Part shown: positions 35,575 through 49,851 of the stretch, one piece after another
How the letters are laid out: each line of letters starts with the position of its first letter
Numbering within the stretch: position 1 is the first letter of the stretch
NCBI GenBank assembly: GCA_963966185.1
Contig: CAWZYM010000174.1
Location: forward strand, 215,001-279,000
Direction of reading: 5' to 3'
DNA length: 64,000 nt
Source of the DNA: Rhabditoides inermis
Lineage: Eukaryota > Nematoda > Chromadorea > Rhabditida > Rhabditidae
Notes under the pieces: model-generated
Told to the model about the DNA's origin: nothing
The model's input: the letters and a program-made list of their open reading frames with translations, nothing else
Database searches by the model: none
Program-made: the position numbers and the translations under genes

Positions 35575-36841
35575 GCGGAGCCAACGGGGGCGGGGCCTGC
35601 GTCACCGTTCTTTGCCCCTTTGGCTCGTTTGTGGCACGGCGTCTCGCTTTTCCTTCACCTCTCGAGTGGAAATGTGATCATTCGGGGTTGTGAGTAGAGT
35701 AGAGTAGAGTAGATGAGTGAGATGTCCTTCCTATCCTCTCTCACTCCTCTGAATGGTCCCCACACAGCATTACCATTCCTCCGTTCTCTTGTCGTTTGTT
35801 CTCTCGCCGCGAGCTGTCCCCACATTTATTGATAGTATGTGTATTTATTTGTATGTTGACTATTTGTCTATTTGTATGTTCCTCATTTCACTGTTTCAAA
35901 TGTGTGCATCAATTTTCGAGTTGTAAATATATCGGCTGCGATGTTGTTTTGTGTTTTGTTTGAGGATGCTGCGCCGATAAAATATGGTGTGTTGTGTGGG
36001 GAGAATATAAGTTGCAGCGTAGAGTGGGGAATTGTCCCGCGTGTAGTGTCGTGTTCGATGATGAATCGCTCTGTTGTGCGGTCGGAGTGTGATTTCTGCG
36101 AATACAAGCAGTATTTCTCAGTCGTCGACGACTACTGTAGGTTTCGTACCATGTATGTACATTTCGTGACGTTCGAGCGAAGCTATAATTTCGGAGGTGA
36201 AAGGGGAGTGTTTTGTATTAGTTGAATGTGCAAATCTTACTGTTTTTCTTAAAAGAAGAGGGTTAGGTGAGACACAAATGCTTCTCATTACATATTGTAC
36301 TCGTACTTATGTATTTTCGTTGTCTCTCCGCATATATATATATATATATATATTTTTCTTTTTACGACCGGAGGATTTAGAATTCATGGCGGTAGAGGAA
36401 AGAGAGAGAGTGGACTCTTGATTTATTTCTGGATTTAATGGCCTGAGACGAGGTCAAACGGCGCCACGCTTCCTCTCCCTTCCCTTTACAAGCGTTTTAT
36501 ATTTCTCTAAAAATTGTCGATACTGGTACATAATGTTTCTGTTGTCGTTTTGCGAATTGTATAAGTAATGCAGCGAAACGCTCTCCTTCTCCATAGGAAT
36601 ACGCTGGGGGGGGGGGGGGGGGAGATGAGCCTGCGAAACGCTCTAATGTAAGAATGCGAGTGTTCACGGAATGTTTACTCCATTGCTACTTATTACGTTC
36701 TCTCTCGACGTATGGTAATGTATTTATACTTGGATGGCTGCGATGCGATTGAGAGTATGGAGACGCGGGAAAACGAATTGCCGGGGCACACGTGTTTGCG
36801 GCGAAGTACTATGCTACTTGTCATAATTACTTTGTCGCGGC

Positions 36842-36882
<41 letters not shown>

Positions 36883-37686
36883 GTCTCTCTCTGAATAGAC
36901 ATCGCATTGCTTGATGCGTTTCGGATGTCTTCGTCTTCTCCTCCAATCTGTTTTGCTCCATAAACTCCGTGTTTCCGTTCGGATGTGCACTTTCGATGAT
37001 TTAGAAATCCAGGCAAAACTCGCTGAATATGGAAACGCACCTTTTTTGGATTGAAGGCAACGGTCGTGGGATCTCTCTCTTTCTCTCTTTCCCTCACACA
37101 CACTCTCTCTCCTCTCTCCCTCTCTCTCCCTCTTTCTCGACTTCTTCCTTTGCTCTTCTCCTTCTCTTCTTCCACTCATCGTCCTTTCGTCCTTGTTTCC
37201 CATTCTGCGGATGCGAGTGTGACTTTCGGATGACAACTTGCGCAGAGAAGAGAGAGAGAGAAAGTGAAAGAAAGAAAGAAAGAGAGAGAGAGAAGGAGAG
37301 ATGGTCATTGAGTGAGTTGCTTCGTCTCTTATTTAAGAATTTAAGACATACCCTCTCTCCCACGGATCGCTTAGCTCCCTTGTTGTCCTCCGGTGATTTG
37401 TTATTGTTTTCGTGGCGGGACCGCGAGTTCGTTCATGCACCTGACAGTTCATTCGACACAAATCGCGGATGCCTGCGCGCGCACCAAACTGACTTGTTGT
37501 TATTTACGTACTTACAAGTATGCTATGCGAGGGTTGTCAGAAGCAGGAAGCGAAGAGAGAGAGAGGGAGAGGGAGAGAGAGAGGGAGAGAGAGAGATAGT
37601 GCGCGATAAGTGCAGTAGTCATTGCAAATCGTGCCAATATATCCACGCTGGAGGGCTGCAACCGCAGCCACGCGGCGAGGAGAAAG
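35575..37686. other. Intergenic / dpff-1 3' UTR and upstream of the stomatin locus
   Basis: No supportable exon. Contents: GAGTA pentamer repeats near 35695-35715, (TA)n at about 36332-36352, a 17-base G-run at 36606-36622, CT tracts near 36843-36890 and 37075-37140, and GA tracts near 37250-37300 and 37555-37600. Confidence 0.45.
36606..36622 (+). repeat. 17-base poly-G run
   Basis: Uninterrupted G homopolymer in intergenic DNA, of the kind that can form G-quadruplex structures. Confidence 0.9.
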
Positions 37687-38566
37687 ATGGGCGAACTAGG
37701 TAATTATAATTGCTGTGTTATATTAATTTTGTATATATAGTTTGCGCTATTTCTATATGTTTCTTTATTTTAGTTCGAGAGGTCATGCCCGAATGTAAAA
37801 TCACTCAAAACGTCGTACAATGGATGCGAATCGCATCATGCGATGCGCAAATTAGTTGCCGAGAGTGCCAGAGAGCGAGATCAGTCAACAACAACAACAG
37901 TTTTCTCGTGCCAACGGCCTACTACAGAGTGGTCGAACTGAGAATATATATCTTGGACATATGTTGTTGTTGTTTACTACACTATAAGACAAGAGTAGAA
38001 GTAGAATAAACGCGTGAGGCGATAGCATAGAGACGTTCGGTTTGGAAGCGTCGGAACCCCGCTTTCTTTTCTATGATGGATGAAGCGAGAAGAGTAGACT
38101 AGAAACGCACACTTCTTCCCAGAAAACCGAGTGACCACTAGTGGTATCTATATTTAGATTGCTTCAATACGCTTGACGTGTGGCGCTCAAAATTCCATAT
38201 CATTGGTATCATATTGCATTGTTTGTGAGTGAGTATGTGAGTAATTTCCGCTGAGAGCTCAAGCGGGATTGTCTTTGGTTTCATCCTATGCATTTTATGG
38301 TTAGAGCCGAGCTTATATTTCTAGCAAGTCACCGCTCACCGCGCGCGTGTACTTTTGATAGTGTCTTGTGGTGCGGATGCGAGACGTGTGATGGTGAAAG
38401 TGCACCACCTGGCACTACGCAATTTCCGCCCGCGGCGCGTCTCACTTTGAGATTGTTTTCGAGATATCTCACACTCTCTCTCTTTTCTGTTCATATATAG
38501 AGTGTCACTGTGTTTTGGCAAAAATAACGGTTATTAGCGGTCGAAAAACGCGGTTGGTAGTAGTTT

Positions 38567-38613
<47 letters not shown>

Positions 38614-39826
38614 TCTATTATGCCTATCATATCGGGGGCCTTCTGCGCAATGCAATCCAATAACAAAAGTTTGTCCGAAGCCGTCTTCGCTCGTTTTGAA
38701 AGATGTCCGCATACGTTTGAACACACTTCCTCTTTCAATTATTTATGTTGTACGATGTACTTTTGTTAGGCACAAGTATCCACTGCATCTTGTTTCACCA
38801 CGCGATAATTCAATTTGCTGTACCTGTAGCTTAGCAAGAAACGACGAAACACTTTTTCTCTCTCCGTCTGTCCGACCTTTCCCCTCTTTTTGCGAACATT
38901 GGAACTTGTTCTTGTTGTGTATTCTATTCGTTTATCCGGAGGCGACGAGAGTAGAATGCGCGTTTCCAGCAAAACTCTCGCGCGCATATTTTGGAAGAGC
39001 AGTTTTTGTGTGCCTTGGGTTACTCCTGAAAGTGGCGAAAGTAGTGGAGTAATCTCGGGCCAGCGATCGCAAGCCGTCCCCACAGAGTGAGTGTCGACTT
39101 TATTGCCCTACAAACTTCAAGACATCGAATTTTTAAAGATGTTTATGTTACATTTCCCCGTATGCTCTCAGCTTGACACATGTGCACTTTTGAGGTGCAG
39201 ATGGGGCGCATTAATTTTTCGCCTCAAACTTTTTCGATTTCCTAATCAATTTCGCGAGTGAGAATGAGGGAACGGCGAACGGAGCGAGGGAAAATTAGTA
39301 TAAAAATTTCGTGTGCGCGTTATAAATTGAGTGTGGAGTTATTTCGATGTGAGATATGAGGTATTTTCACGCTCCCGCGCATTTGAGCTGTGGAACCAAG
39401 AAGGAGAGAGGAAGCGGACCTATCCTGTTGTCCACTAACAATCGTCCCTAGGATTTTTCGAACATTCGAACACCACCGCTCGTTTTTCATTTGATATAGA
39501 AACAGGATACAGGATATGCGTCGGTCCCATAGCTATTTATTATAATGTACCGAAAGAGCCACATACTTTCAAGGTTATCTCGCCTTCAGCCATCCCTCTA
39601 CTAATGATCCCTTTCGGATTTTGCAGCGAGTAAAGTAACGCATCAAATATCTCGCGGTGCTTGGTCAATGCAGTATTGTTTTTTTATGTTGATTGATTAT
39701 TGATTGATTAATGATTTATCGATTGATTTTCAGCGGCCATCGTGGAGGAGGAGACCGAGGTTCCGTCCCCATCCAAGATGGGATCCCATCGCAACTCCGA
39801 GAAGGAAGTGAAATTCCGATTTCCAA
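37687..39826 (+). other. Candidate distal start: exons 37687-37699 and 39734-39826 of stomatin
   Basis: ATG at 37687 (MGEL, donor G|GTAATT) splices in phase to 39734-39826, giving MGELAAIVEEETEVPSPSK and on to EKEVKFRFP. The second exon ends with one leftover base before GTGAG, the phase needed to join 47484. No expression evidence is available. Confidence 0.5.
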
Positions 39827-42800
39827 GTGAGTATTATTGATTTTTTAAATTCGTTTACATTTTCTGAATGGTAGGGTTGTGAGACATTTCCTTCTAAAAA
39901 AGGGGAATAGTTTGGATTTGGACTTTTTAGGTATGCCAATTTACAAGCATCAAGTAATAGGAAATAGGAGAAGTGCGTGCGTGAAGGGAAAGTTGTCTAG
40001 TTGTCTAGTAGTCTAGAAGTCTTGTATATTGTTGTGTGTAAGACATATGAATGCAGATAGCAAGCGACTGCTTGATTATATGAATAATATACATATTATG
40101 TTCACGAGCTTGTGTTGATTAAAATTGTGCTATCTACGAGAGTGTTTGAAGTTGCGCCAATGGTCCACAAACTCTCTCCTTTCCGCCTTCTTTCCGCGCG
40201 TAATTCCATTGCACTCTGCACCCTCTTATTTCTCCGCACACTCTCGCCTGTCTCTGACCGACGTCCATCCTAGATGTTGCGATTTCGGCAAACCTCGCCT
40301 ATTCTCCGCCAGCTTTTAACCCAATTTTTCAATCGCTTGAAGTTTTTCTCTCTCTTTTCCCGAATGTTTCGCTAACAAAATGAGTTTTTCCAAACAAGAA
40401 GTTGGATGATCAGTGAGTCCCCAATGGCCAAAAATGAAAACAATCGAGAGGAGTTGGGGCAGTGGGCCAAGTGAGTGACAGGGGCGTTCCGACAAGAGAC
40501 TCCAGTGATATGCTAATTCCTTTGTCTGTCGCCGGGACACGATGATTACTCTGTCCTCGGCTATTTTTTTCGCCCTGTCCGCAATATCACAAAACAATCG
40601 GCTTGTCAATAGCAGACCTCAACCCACTGCGCCCCTCCTTGCGCCCCATTGCCACATCCCTCCTTCCAACATCATTTCCTCCCTCGATTTGTTTACTTGT
40701 TTTCTCGTACACACGCCAATCGCCTATTTATTTACTGTTTGCTGTCGTCGTGTTTATCGCTGCTGCGCTAATGTGGTGTAATTTGTCGTCGTGCAACACA
40801 GTGTCGGCACGAGCAGACACTACTACTGAACGATTCTGTCTCTCCTTCCCTTTCTTCCAGTCCATTAGGTACGGTAGAGTAGTATTCTCTCTCTTTCTCT
40901 CTCGCTCGCTTCCTGCGACTGATGGTTCTATGCAAGTGACTGCGGAGAAAACCGCCCAAAACAAAACAGCGAAAGTAAAGTAGGAGCAGTTACGGGGTGC
41001 GTATTAGCGCATTTGCGAGACGCCCCCGGGTCCCACCGCGATTGTCCGCCGTACCGTATAGCATGCCACCCGTGAAGGGAGTCGGCACTCGCGTCTCCAT
41101 TGACGATTCCGTCGAAACGCAATTCTTCGAACGAGGTCGGTTTTTTTATTGATTTTATTTTCGAATATGGAAAGGGATTCATGATCCTTGATCTCACGAG
41201 GAGTGTCGTTAGAGTCACACCCTCGGATCCGAACCAAATTGATAGGATACCGTTAGGACCCCAGGTATCGATTTGGGTCAGAACTGTAACATAGCGTATT
41301 TCAGAGTGGTTGATCACCGATAAGTGATAGGTGATATTGAATATAAGGTGATTGTCTTGTTTACGCGTGTTTACGAGTGCCGGGCGCTATTGAGTGCATT
41401 CGGAGAGTGGAGCCGACAAAGGCACAAAGAGTGCGCGCTCGCACCAAGGCATGCAGGTACCATAGCCAGTTGGCGTCATAGAAATGGAGACATGTCCACC
41501 CGCGCGTTTTCGTCACATTGAGACCATCCGGACGTTATTTGTGTACCCCGCTCATTCCGCTGAAATTGCGACCAAACATTGGGCCGGTCCTAACATCGCG
41601 TTGCAATGACAAGAAATCTTGCGATTGCAAGAATTCTTGCGGTTACAACATTGCAATTGCAAGACCTCTTGCAACGCCAGAAGGAATCGCGATCTAAGGA
41701 AACTGATCGCAAAATAATGATTTTGTCTGATACATCTGAATGAGGGCTATCGGAAGAAATCGTTCATTAATCGAAAGGGCTATCAATTTAGCAAACCCGT
41801 ATGATCTCGCATGCTGCGCGCTGATATGTTAGACACGCGCACATGCGCGACCGTGATCTGGATTCGGTTTAGTTACCCAAGTTTGAGGTTCATGCAATCC
41901 GTTGCAATTGCAGGAAATCTTGACATGTCAAGTTGCAATGCAAGAATTCTTGCGATTACAACGTTACATTGCAAGAATTCTTGTAATCGCAAGATTTCTT
42001 GCAATTGCAACGCGATGTTTGGACCGGTCCATTGTGTCCGCGCCACGCAATTGTCATCCGCTCTGTTTATGAGTCCTTTCCCCCGTTTTCCCCTGTCTTT
42101 ATTTTTAAACATTGTGCTTGTAAGCTCAGTCACTAATACTGCAAACTTCACGTTATCTTATCAGAATGATGGAAGAATGTATGGGAGTTAGTGTGTAGGG
42201 AAGTGGGGAAGTCGTTGCATGCTAAAACGACTCCCGGCTCCTGGCTACTCTGTGATGAGTGTTTTGCACGGTCAAGCATACTATATCGTCTACCGTTCGC
42301 GTGGCATATTAGATAGACACCTGCGCGGCCGGCGTTCCTTGATCTTTTTTCTTATTCAGTGATTCAGTCCCTCCGCCGTGAAGTTTGCGGTTATTCGTGC
42401 CGAGAGAGAATGTGTGCGGGAAAACGCGATTTCTCACCGCACTCCCTAAATCACCCCTCTTGCGCAGTTTGGTAATCCCACACAAGCAAGGGCGGCGATG
42501 GAAATTCGTGTCCACCGTAAATCTCTCTACTCTGCAAAAACTCTGAAAGAAGAAGATGGGAGATGGGCTGAGCCGTCGCCGGTCTATGATAAAGTGTGTT
42601 GTCCTCTATCCCCCCACAACAATCGAGTTTCGTGGGATTAGTTGATAATTAGAAGCGTGGCCGACTAGTCTATATTGATGACGCGTAGTTTGTTTTGGCG
42701 GACCCTGGCGTCGAGTAAAGACTGACCAGATTCCACTTCCTTACCCCCGTCCTTCAACCCATACAGGTCAGTGCGTTGTTTGGTCGTCGACGACTCTAAG

Positions 42801-43871
42801 GGATCGTGTTACCCAAAGGAACTCGAGTACCGCAGAGGACAGGGGATAGGGGAAAGAGGGTTCGAGTGTTCGAATTGCGCGGGCCCAATTGGCGGGCGCT
42901 CATAAAGAGAGAAAGAGACCCCGCTCCCGCGTCCGCGGCCATTGCCCCTTCCGGCCTCTAGTCCGAGGAATAGCGCATTCCTGATATGCTGATTAGATGA
43001 GTATACTAGACTCGTCTCCAAGCACGCTGCTAAATCACTAACCACTTCCTTTCACATAATACAATGTGTTGCTCTCGCTAAAGGTGCATAGGCGATTCGA
43101 ACTCTATCCTCAACTGCTCTCCTGGTTGCCCGTGGTTAGTGATTCACGGTGTTGAGGAGCCGGGCCACTAGGCATCGTTGACGACCGGTCGTCAATGGGA
43201 GACTGACGAGCAGCCGCGATATGAGTTGTCGAAACGCGTTTTTGTGCGCACAGCACACTCACATTACGTGTCGTCTGGATTGCCTCTCTCGTTTTTGGCC
43301 GGCAGCCGGCGCGGCTGAGCCCTAATGATTCTTCGCACTTGGTTGCTCCTATACCTTATTTTCCCTCCGTCTGCTCTTTCTCTTTCTCCCTGTCCCTCTC
43401 TTTCTCTCTCCCTCTCTCCATCTGTTTCATATATCGTTGTCTGTGTGGTTTTTGTTCGTTATTGTTTGTAAACTGACAGCTTTTGGTTTGTCTCCGTTTC
43501 TTTCATTCGAATATGATGCAGAGATTTCGCTCAGCAATTCAGAAAATCACTGGCGCATGTCCAAGAACGAAAAAGGTATTAATCTTCTTGAAATGTTGTG
43601 GAGCTGATCGCTTCGTGAAAGAGAAAAGAAAAAGAAGCCTTTTCGAAACAAGACTACTGCCCCTTGGCTTACTTGACGGCATCCTGATTTCGATGTTGTT
43701 GTGTGTTCTTTTCTCTTTTCTCCAAGCATCTCTCCTACAATCGCTCTACCCAACTCCCTCATTTTCACATACTAAAATGCTACTATCTGCTACAGTAATC
43801 AGTCCCACCTAATCGGTATTTGTTGTTGTCTTTGATTGTTGTTCTGTTTGCCGTTTAGCCCCTCTAACCGT

Positions 43872-43905
<34 letters not shown>

Positions 43906-44462
43906 CCGGAGTGGGCCGCCTTTTGTCTCAGTCTCTGTGCATTATTCAGAGCGATGTGTCGATTTGCCGATTCCGGCTCCTCTCTCTCTCTTTTTTTCGA
44001 AGAGACGACTCTCCCTCTATTAGCGAGCAACAGTACTGCTCCTTCTCCTTCTCCCTCTTACTTCTCCACCCATTACAAGCATCCACTTCTCCCATTTTCA
44101 AACTTTATGTTTTTATTGTGGAAGTTTGTATATCTAGTTAGCTTCTTCCCCCGTTTCTTATGATCGTTTTTCCGTCTCCTCTTCTTTATTCCGTATTTCT
44201 GTCCACTCATGCATGAGCGAACGTCTTTTCAATCTAGGATGGATGCTCCTCTCGAGGATGCTCTTGTATACAACACCCCTCTCTCTCTCTCTCTCTCTCT
44301 CTCCTTCTCTCTCTCTCTCTCTCTCTCTCTCCTTTCAAGACCATTTAAATGATTTCCGTTTCTCATTAGAAGTGAAGGCGGTTGAAAACAAAACTGGAGC
44401 TAATCTCTCCCAGACGTTCTCCCACAACTCACGCCGTTTGTGGAGGATACACTTCTTTTTCC

Positions 44463-44498
<36 letters not shown>

Positions 44499-45127
44499 CC
44501 CTCTCTCCTTCCGTCTCTCAAATATCCTGTCACATTGCTCGTCGCATCAGACCGGCAATCTTGAAACAAATATTTATTTGCCACTGAAAACATCTCTGAA
44601 ATGGCCTGGTAGCTTCTCAAGTCTCACGCGGTTTTTCACCCCCTCCCTCTCTCTCTTTCTGTTCAAATCTCGTCGTCTTTGCTGCCTTCTGCGCTCTCCG
44701 AATTACGCGCGCTCGCACCTACGCCCATTACGAGCCGACGCGGCATTAGCATGCTGGCGGAAGGATTTAATCACTCTCTCTCTCCCCTCCGTCTTGGCGT
44801 TTGTTTACTCCCACAGACGGCGCGGTGACATATCATCTTGTCATAATATGGGAACGAGATGAGTTATGGACAGACACGAGAGCACATATACATACAAAAA
44901 GGTAGCGGACACGTAGGAAGGTATAGTGACACCTATACTCTTTATTCGTGGTCTCTCTCTCTATTTTCATTATGTCTCGCGCGTTGTGTGTGGGAGAGAG
45001 GGAGGGTGGGGGAGGGAGGGGGAAGGAAGGTGTTGCATGAATGGCTGGCCGCACTGGCTTCACGGCCCGTCGCCTCCCGCGCTCCCTCCCTTCCTCCCTC
45101 TCTCTCTCTCCCTCTCTCTTTCTCTTC

Positions 45128-45158
<31 letters not shown>

Positions 45159-45248
45159 CCTTCCTCTTTCGGGAGTCGATGGTTGGGAGTAGTGGGAGAG
45201 ATATCTAGAGATATCGCGCGGATTTCCACAGAACCCTCCATTTAGTCA

Positions 45249-45290
<42 letters not shown>

Positions 45291-45442
45291 CATGCGACTC
45301 TCTTTTCAAAGCTTGGCGAGTGTAAACATTTTGACGCCTCGTCTTCTTTCTCGCTTCTCAAGTGACCGGCGTTGGCTGTTGGCTCAATGCGCCTTGCGCG
45401 CACTCTCTTCATTTCCTCATTAGCCCATCTCACTCCCTCCCT

Positions 45443-45477
<35 letters not shown>

Positions 45478-46271
45478 TCTCTCTCTCTCTCTCTCTCTCT
45501 CTATTTCTCTCTCTCTCTCCCTCCCTCTCTCTCTAGATGAGATATGCGGACCCTCGCTCAGCAGGTTTCGATTCGCGTGTGTCGCTCTTCCAATGGCCGC
45601 CATGCAAATTTGTCCTTTTCTCTATCCCTATCTTCGTCTCTGGCGTCTCTGCCGTTCACGCACTCTCTCGCCACTCTCTATATCCACCGAGCTTCGGCGG
45701 GGCGAATCTATGAAAATCAGATTGGTAATTGGCAGTGTGTGTCGTCGTGAGTGCGAACGTTTGAGTCGGATCCCCCCTTTCTCTCCCTCTTACTCTGTTC
45801 TTTCTTTCTCTCCTCCAGACTACCTTCTGCTGGCGATACGTTTTTCTTCTTGTTATGTAATGCCGCGATTTCCTTCCGCATTTGAAACCCTTCTTTTAGT
45901 GGTGTGGATGCGAAATTAGGCGATAAGACAATCAAAATGTCGAAACCACCGATTCCGACGATAACGACGACAGAGTTCCTAGAGGTGCTGGATCCAATGT
46001 ACGGACGTGAGTATCAACTGCTTACATTTGCATAATGTTATTATAACCCTGCAACTCTCGTGGTTATGTGGAAAGTCGTATAGGTGTGTGTGTCTGAGGA
46101 TTCGAATTTCAGCCAGGGGTGCCGTTTTTCAAGCGCCGTTTCAGTATAGGATTCTGGATATTGGTTTCAAGTGTGCACTCTACTGTGTAAAACGTTCCCC
46201 AGCAATAAACGAGAGAGGACGCCAGTTCATATCACGCCTCTGTGAAGCGTGAACAGAGGTAGAGAGAGAGG

Positions 46272-46312
<41 letters not shown>

Positions 46313-49300
46313 GCCGGAGGAAAGGTTATGCCAATGTTTGTGTGTCTAGAGTTGCACTAGATGAATGTGTGATGATAGAACGCCGCGTGTGCTAGGCGGC
46401 ACAAATATTTTGAGAAAGACGCCGCCCGAAACTTCAGTGTCACACGTTCTTGGACAACAGAATAGTATCGGAATTATTATGTATTTATGTATTATTTATA
46501 TGTAATTATGTATTTTTGCTATGTTATTAAGATGGAATTCATTAGGTATTTCCCCTTTTCTATTTCACTACTTGGTCAAGTTTCGACTGGCATTTATCAT
46601 GCCGCTTGATCTGCGTACACATACTCTCTCTTGTAATAATCTCTTCTAATCGTCGATCCATCCTCCTCTCTCTCTCTCTCTCTCTCTCTAGTGTGTTTCA
46701 CGAGGATGAGTCTGGATGGATGACTCCTAGAGGCGAGGTTATGAATGAGTTTCGGGTGAGAGCGCGAGAGAGAGCGCGCGAATGCGGGAGACGCAGACAA
46801 GATTGCCTGGATTGAGTGCCGCGGCGGCTAGCCCGCGTTGTCCATTTGAACCCCGGACGGAGAGAGAGAGAGAGGATGACACCCCTCCTCTATCTACATA
46901 TTTGCATATTCCGCTATCCGGTGCAATGCTGTTTTGATACAGCGTTTTAGTAGGCATCTTTGTCTGGTGTGAGTGTCATCTTCATAGAATCATAGAGCAG
47001 CACTTCCCAATGCATAGGATACATTCGCTCTGTCCTTGTCTTCTGCTGTTCAAAAGACTCCGGGGATTCGATCTCTCTATCCGCACAATTAGCCAACATT
47101 CGATTAGTGTTGCGGATTTCGTTTCTTTCGCGAAAGTGCAATATTTAATAACGAGTCATTCGATTAACGATAATGTGAAAATTGCTACAAGCGAGTGAGT
47201 GAGTGTACGGAAAACGCCTTTCCATATTGTCGCAAGCACGCCTACATATTCACATTCACCTGTCTAACAATACTTTACTATATATATTGTCTAAGCAACA
47301 ATTTCCTCCCAACAACACCTCGAATTTCGCGAGATGCCTGCGAAAAGGCGTGGTGAGTGAGTCAAAGTACACGTAAATAGGGGAAACCTAATAGTTGCCG
47401 AAAAAAGTTTTGGTAGCGTAAGCTAATACAGTGAATAACAGGTTTTAAAAATCATACGATAATTTAAATTATGCAAACTTCAGAGTCGGGCACTTCCGGT
47501 GAGACGACGTCGAACGAGAGCGAACGACTCATGGAATCGGACGATGAGGCGAATATTCAGATCGAAGTAGCCATGTTTCAACGTGTTTCGTTCCTTTCCT
47601 AACATTTTCCTGTCCTAATTTCTTAATTATGAAGACAGCATGTTTGACATGAATTTGACATGAAAACTGTTCAAGCTTGTGGTTCACTTGGCTAATCAGG
47701 AATGGCTAACTGTGGAAACTGTGGTTTACTCACCTTGCTTGGCTATGAGAATGCGTCGTTGTGTTGGTGATGTGTATCTATTTTCCCTGATTGCAGGTGC
47801 CGCAGAGGCCGCAGGGAGCCAGAATGGGACGGAGGTGAGAATAGGAATACAACTAATAAGTTGTAAATTAAGAACACGAGTTTAGCCGTGAGAATGTAAC
47901 ATGTACGTGTCAACGTGTCAACGTGTCGCAACAGTGTCTCATATGTTCTAGACTAGAGTCGTTTGAGTAAATATCCAAATGTCGTATTAATAACTTCAAA
48001 ACGCCCGCAATTTTACGTGGCAGTTGAAACATATCGAATATAATCGCGACTGTGCGAATGTGATTTTGATCACAAATGAAATCAGTTGATAAACACACAA
48101 TCGTCTACTCGAGTGTTGCAGGTTCACCCTGAACCCGCTGATCTTCGCGAAGGAAGAGCGAGACGCGCGGCGACAGTCACTCGCCCAGCTCAAGCTGTCA
48201 TACTACCCGAAGAACAGCAGCCGTGAGTACACATAATCACTTGGTCTCGCAAATCAGTCAAATCACTGTTCCCTCCTACTACTTACTTCGTGTTTCAACA
48301 CATTTACGCTACTATCCTAATATCCAAAGAACAGCAGAAGTACACCTGGATTCAATAATCACTCCGACAGACTTGGTCTCGCAAATCAAATCACTGTTCT
48401 CTCATATTAGTACTTCAATTTTGCAACACATTCAAGATCATGCACTAATGATATTGCTAATAAATCGCGTACAATTGTTTTGTGGTGCGATTGAAACGTA
48501 TCTGTATTTTGCTCAACATCTAGGGGGATATAGGAAAGGGGGATATAGGCTTTTTTTTCTTTTCCAGCCGAGTCGTACGACGCGGGGATCGGCTTCTGCG
48601 GCTGGGTGTTGATGATCCTCTCCTATCTCATCATGCTGGCCACGTTCCCAGTCAGCATATGCTTCTGCATAAAGGCGAGTCACACTGAAACATACCTGCA
48701 GCTTCTTCACTCGCTTTTTCGCGATTGTGAGACATATAGTAACGAATAATATAGTAACGAATAATTTTTTTTACTGCCTTTGTCAAATTGACTTGAGAAT
48801 TTTCGTTTTCATTTCCCGAGAGAAACGTATCATGCATTAACAATTATAACTTCAAAAAAATAGTGTTACTTTTTCGCAGTCTTGATATGATCATATGATT
48901 TAATTAAATCTATTGCAACATGTTTCTATTGTTGGTGAAGCATAACCCGCAAGGGAAGAGTTGTCGTTGGACCATCGTTGGGCAATGGTGTAGTGCCCTA
49001 GTCTTCTTTCTACTCCTTTCACGGAGTAATCTCTTGAATCGGGGAGCTACCTTTTAGTGAACCGTATTATTCCAGAAATACAATGCATATGTGTTGCAGG
49101 TGGTGCAGGAGTACGAGAGAGCTGTCATATTCCGGCTGGGAAGACTGATCGGGGGAGGAGCAAAGGGACCAGGTGGGGGGGGGGGAGAGAGGGAGAGAGG
49201 GAGGGAGGGAGAGAGAGAGAGAGAGAGAGAGAGATTAGAGGGAGGGGAGGGGCGAGGGAAAGAGAAGATATGATAGGGGAGGGAGACATAGAGAAAGGGG

Positions 49301-49794
49301 GAGGTAGAGGGAGGAGAGAAAGGAAGAAAAAAGGGGAGAGGAAGGGAGGGGAAAAGAGGGAGAGAGAGAGAGGGAGTGAGGAAAGGGAGGGGGATAGAAG
49401 GAGAGGGGGGAGAAAGAGAAGGAGATTGAGGAGAGAGAGAGAGAGAAAGAGAGAGAGAGACTTTCAGGTATCTTCTTCGTTCTGCCTTGCATCGAGAGCT
49501 ACACCAAGGTCGATCTCCGTACCGTATCCTTCAACGTGCCACCACAGGAAGTGCGTTATCGATTGGTTTCGATTAATTAATCGATTGTCCGAAGTCCGAT
49601 TGTCGTATTCACTATACATGTAATAAAACGTATGTACATACAACGGTAATGAATTTGAAAAAGATCTCTTATTTTGTAAACTCGATTATTGATTTATTGA
49701 TTGATTCCAGATTCTGACGAAAGACTCGGTGACGACATCTGTGGACGCGGTGGTCTACTATCGAGTGTGCAACGCCACTGTGTCGGTGGGTGTT

Positions 49795-49851
<57 letters not shown>

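Noticed and set aside
43483..43812. 109-codon plus frame in the stomatin 5' region
   Set aside because: Low-complexity surroundings, no domain, no clear splice or start context. It might be chance.
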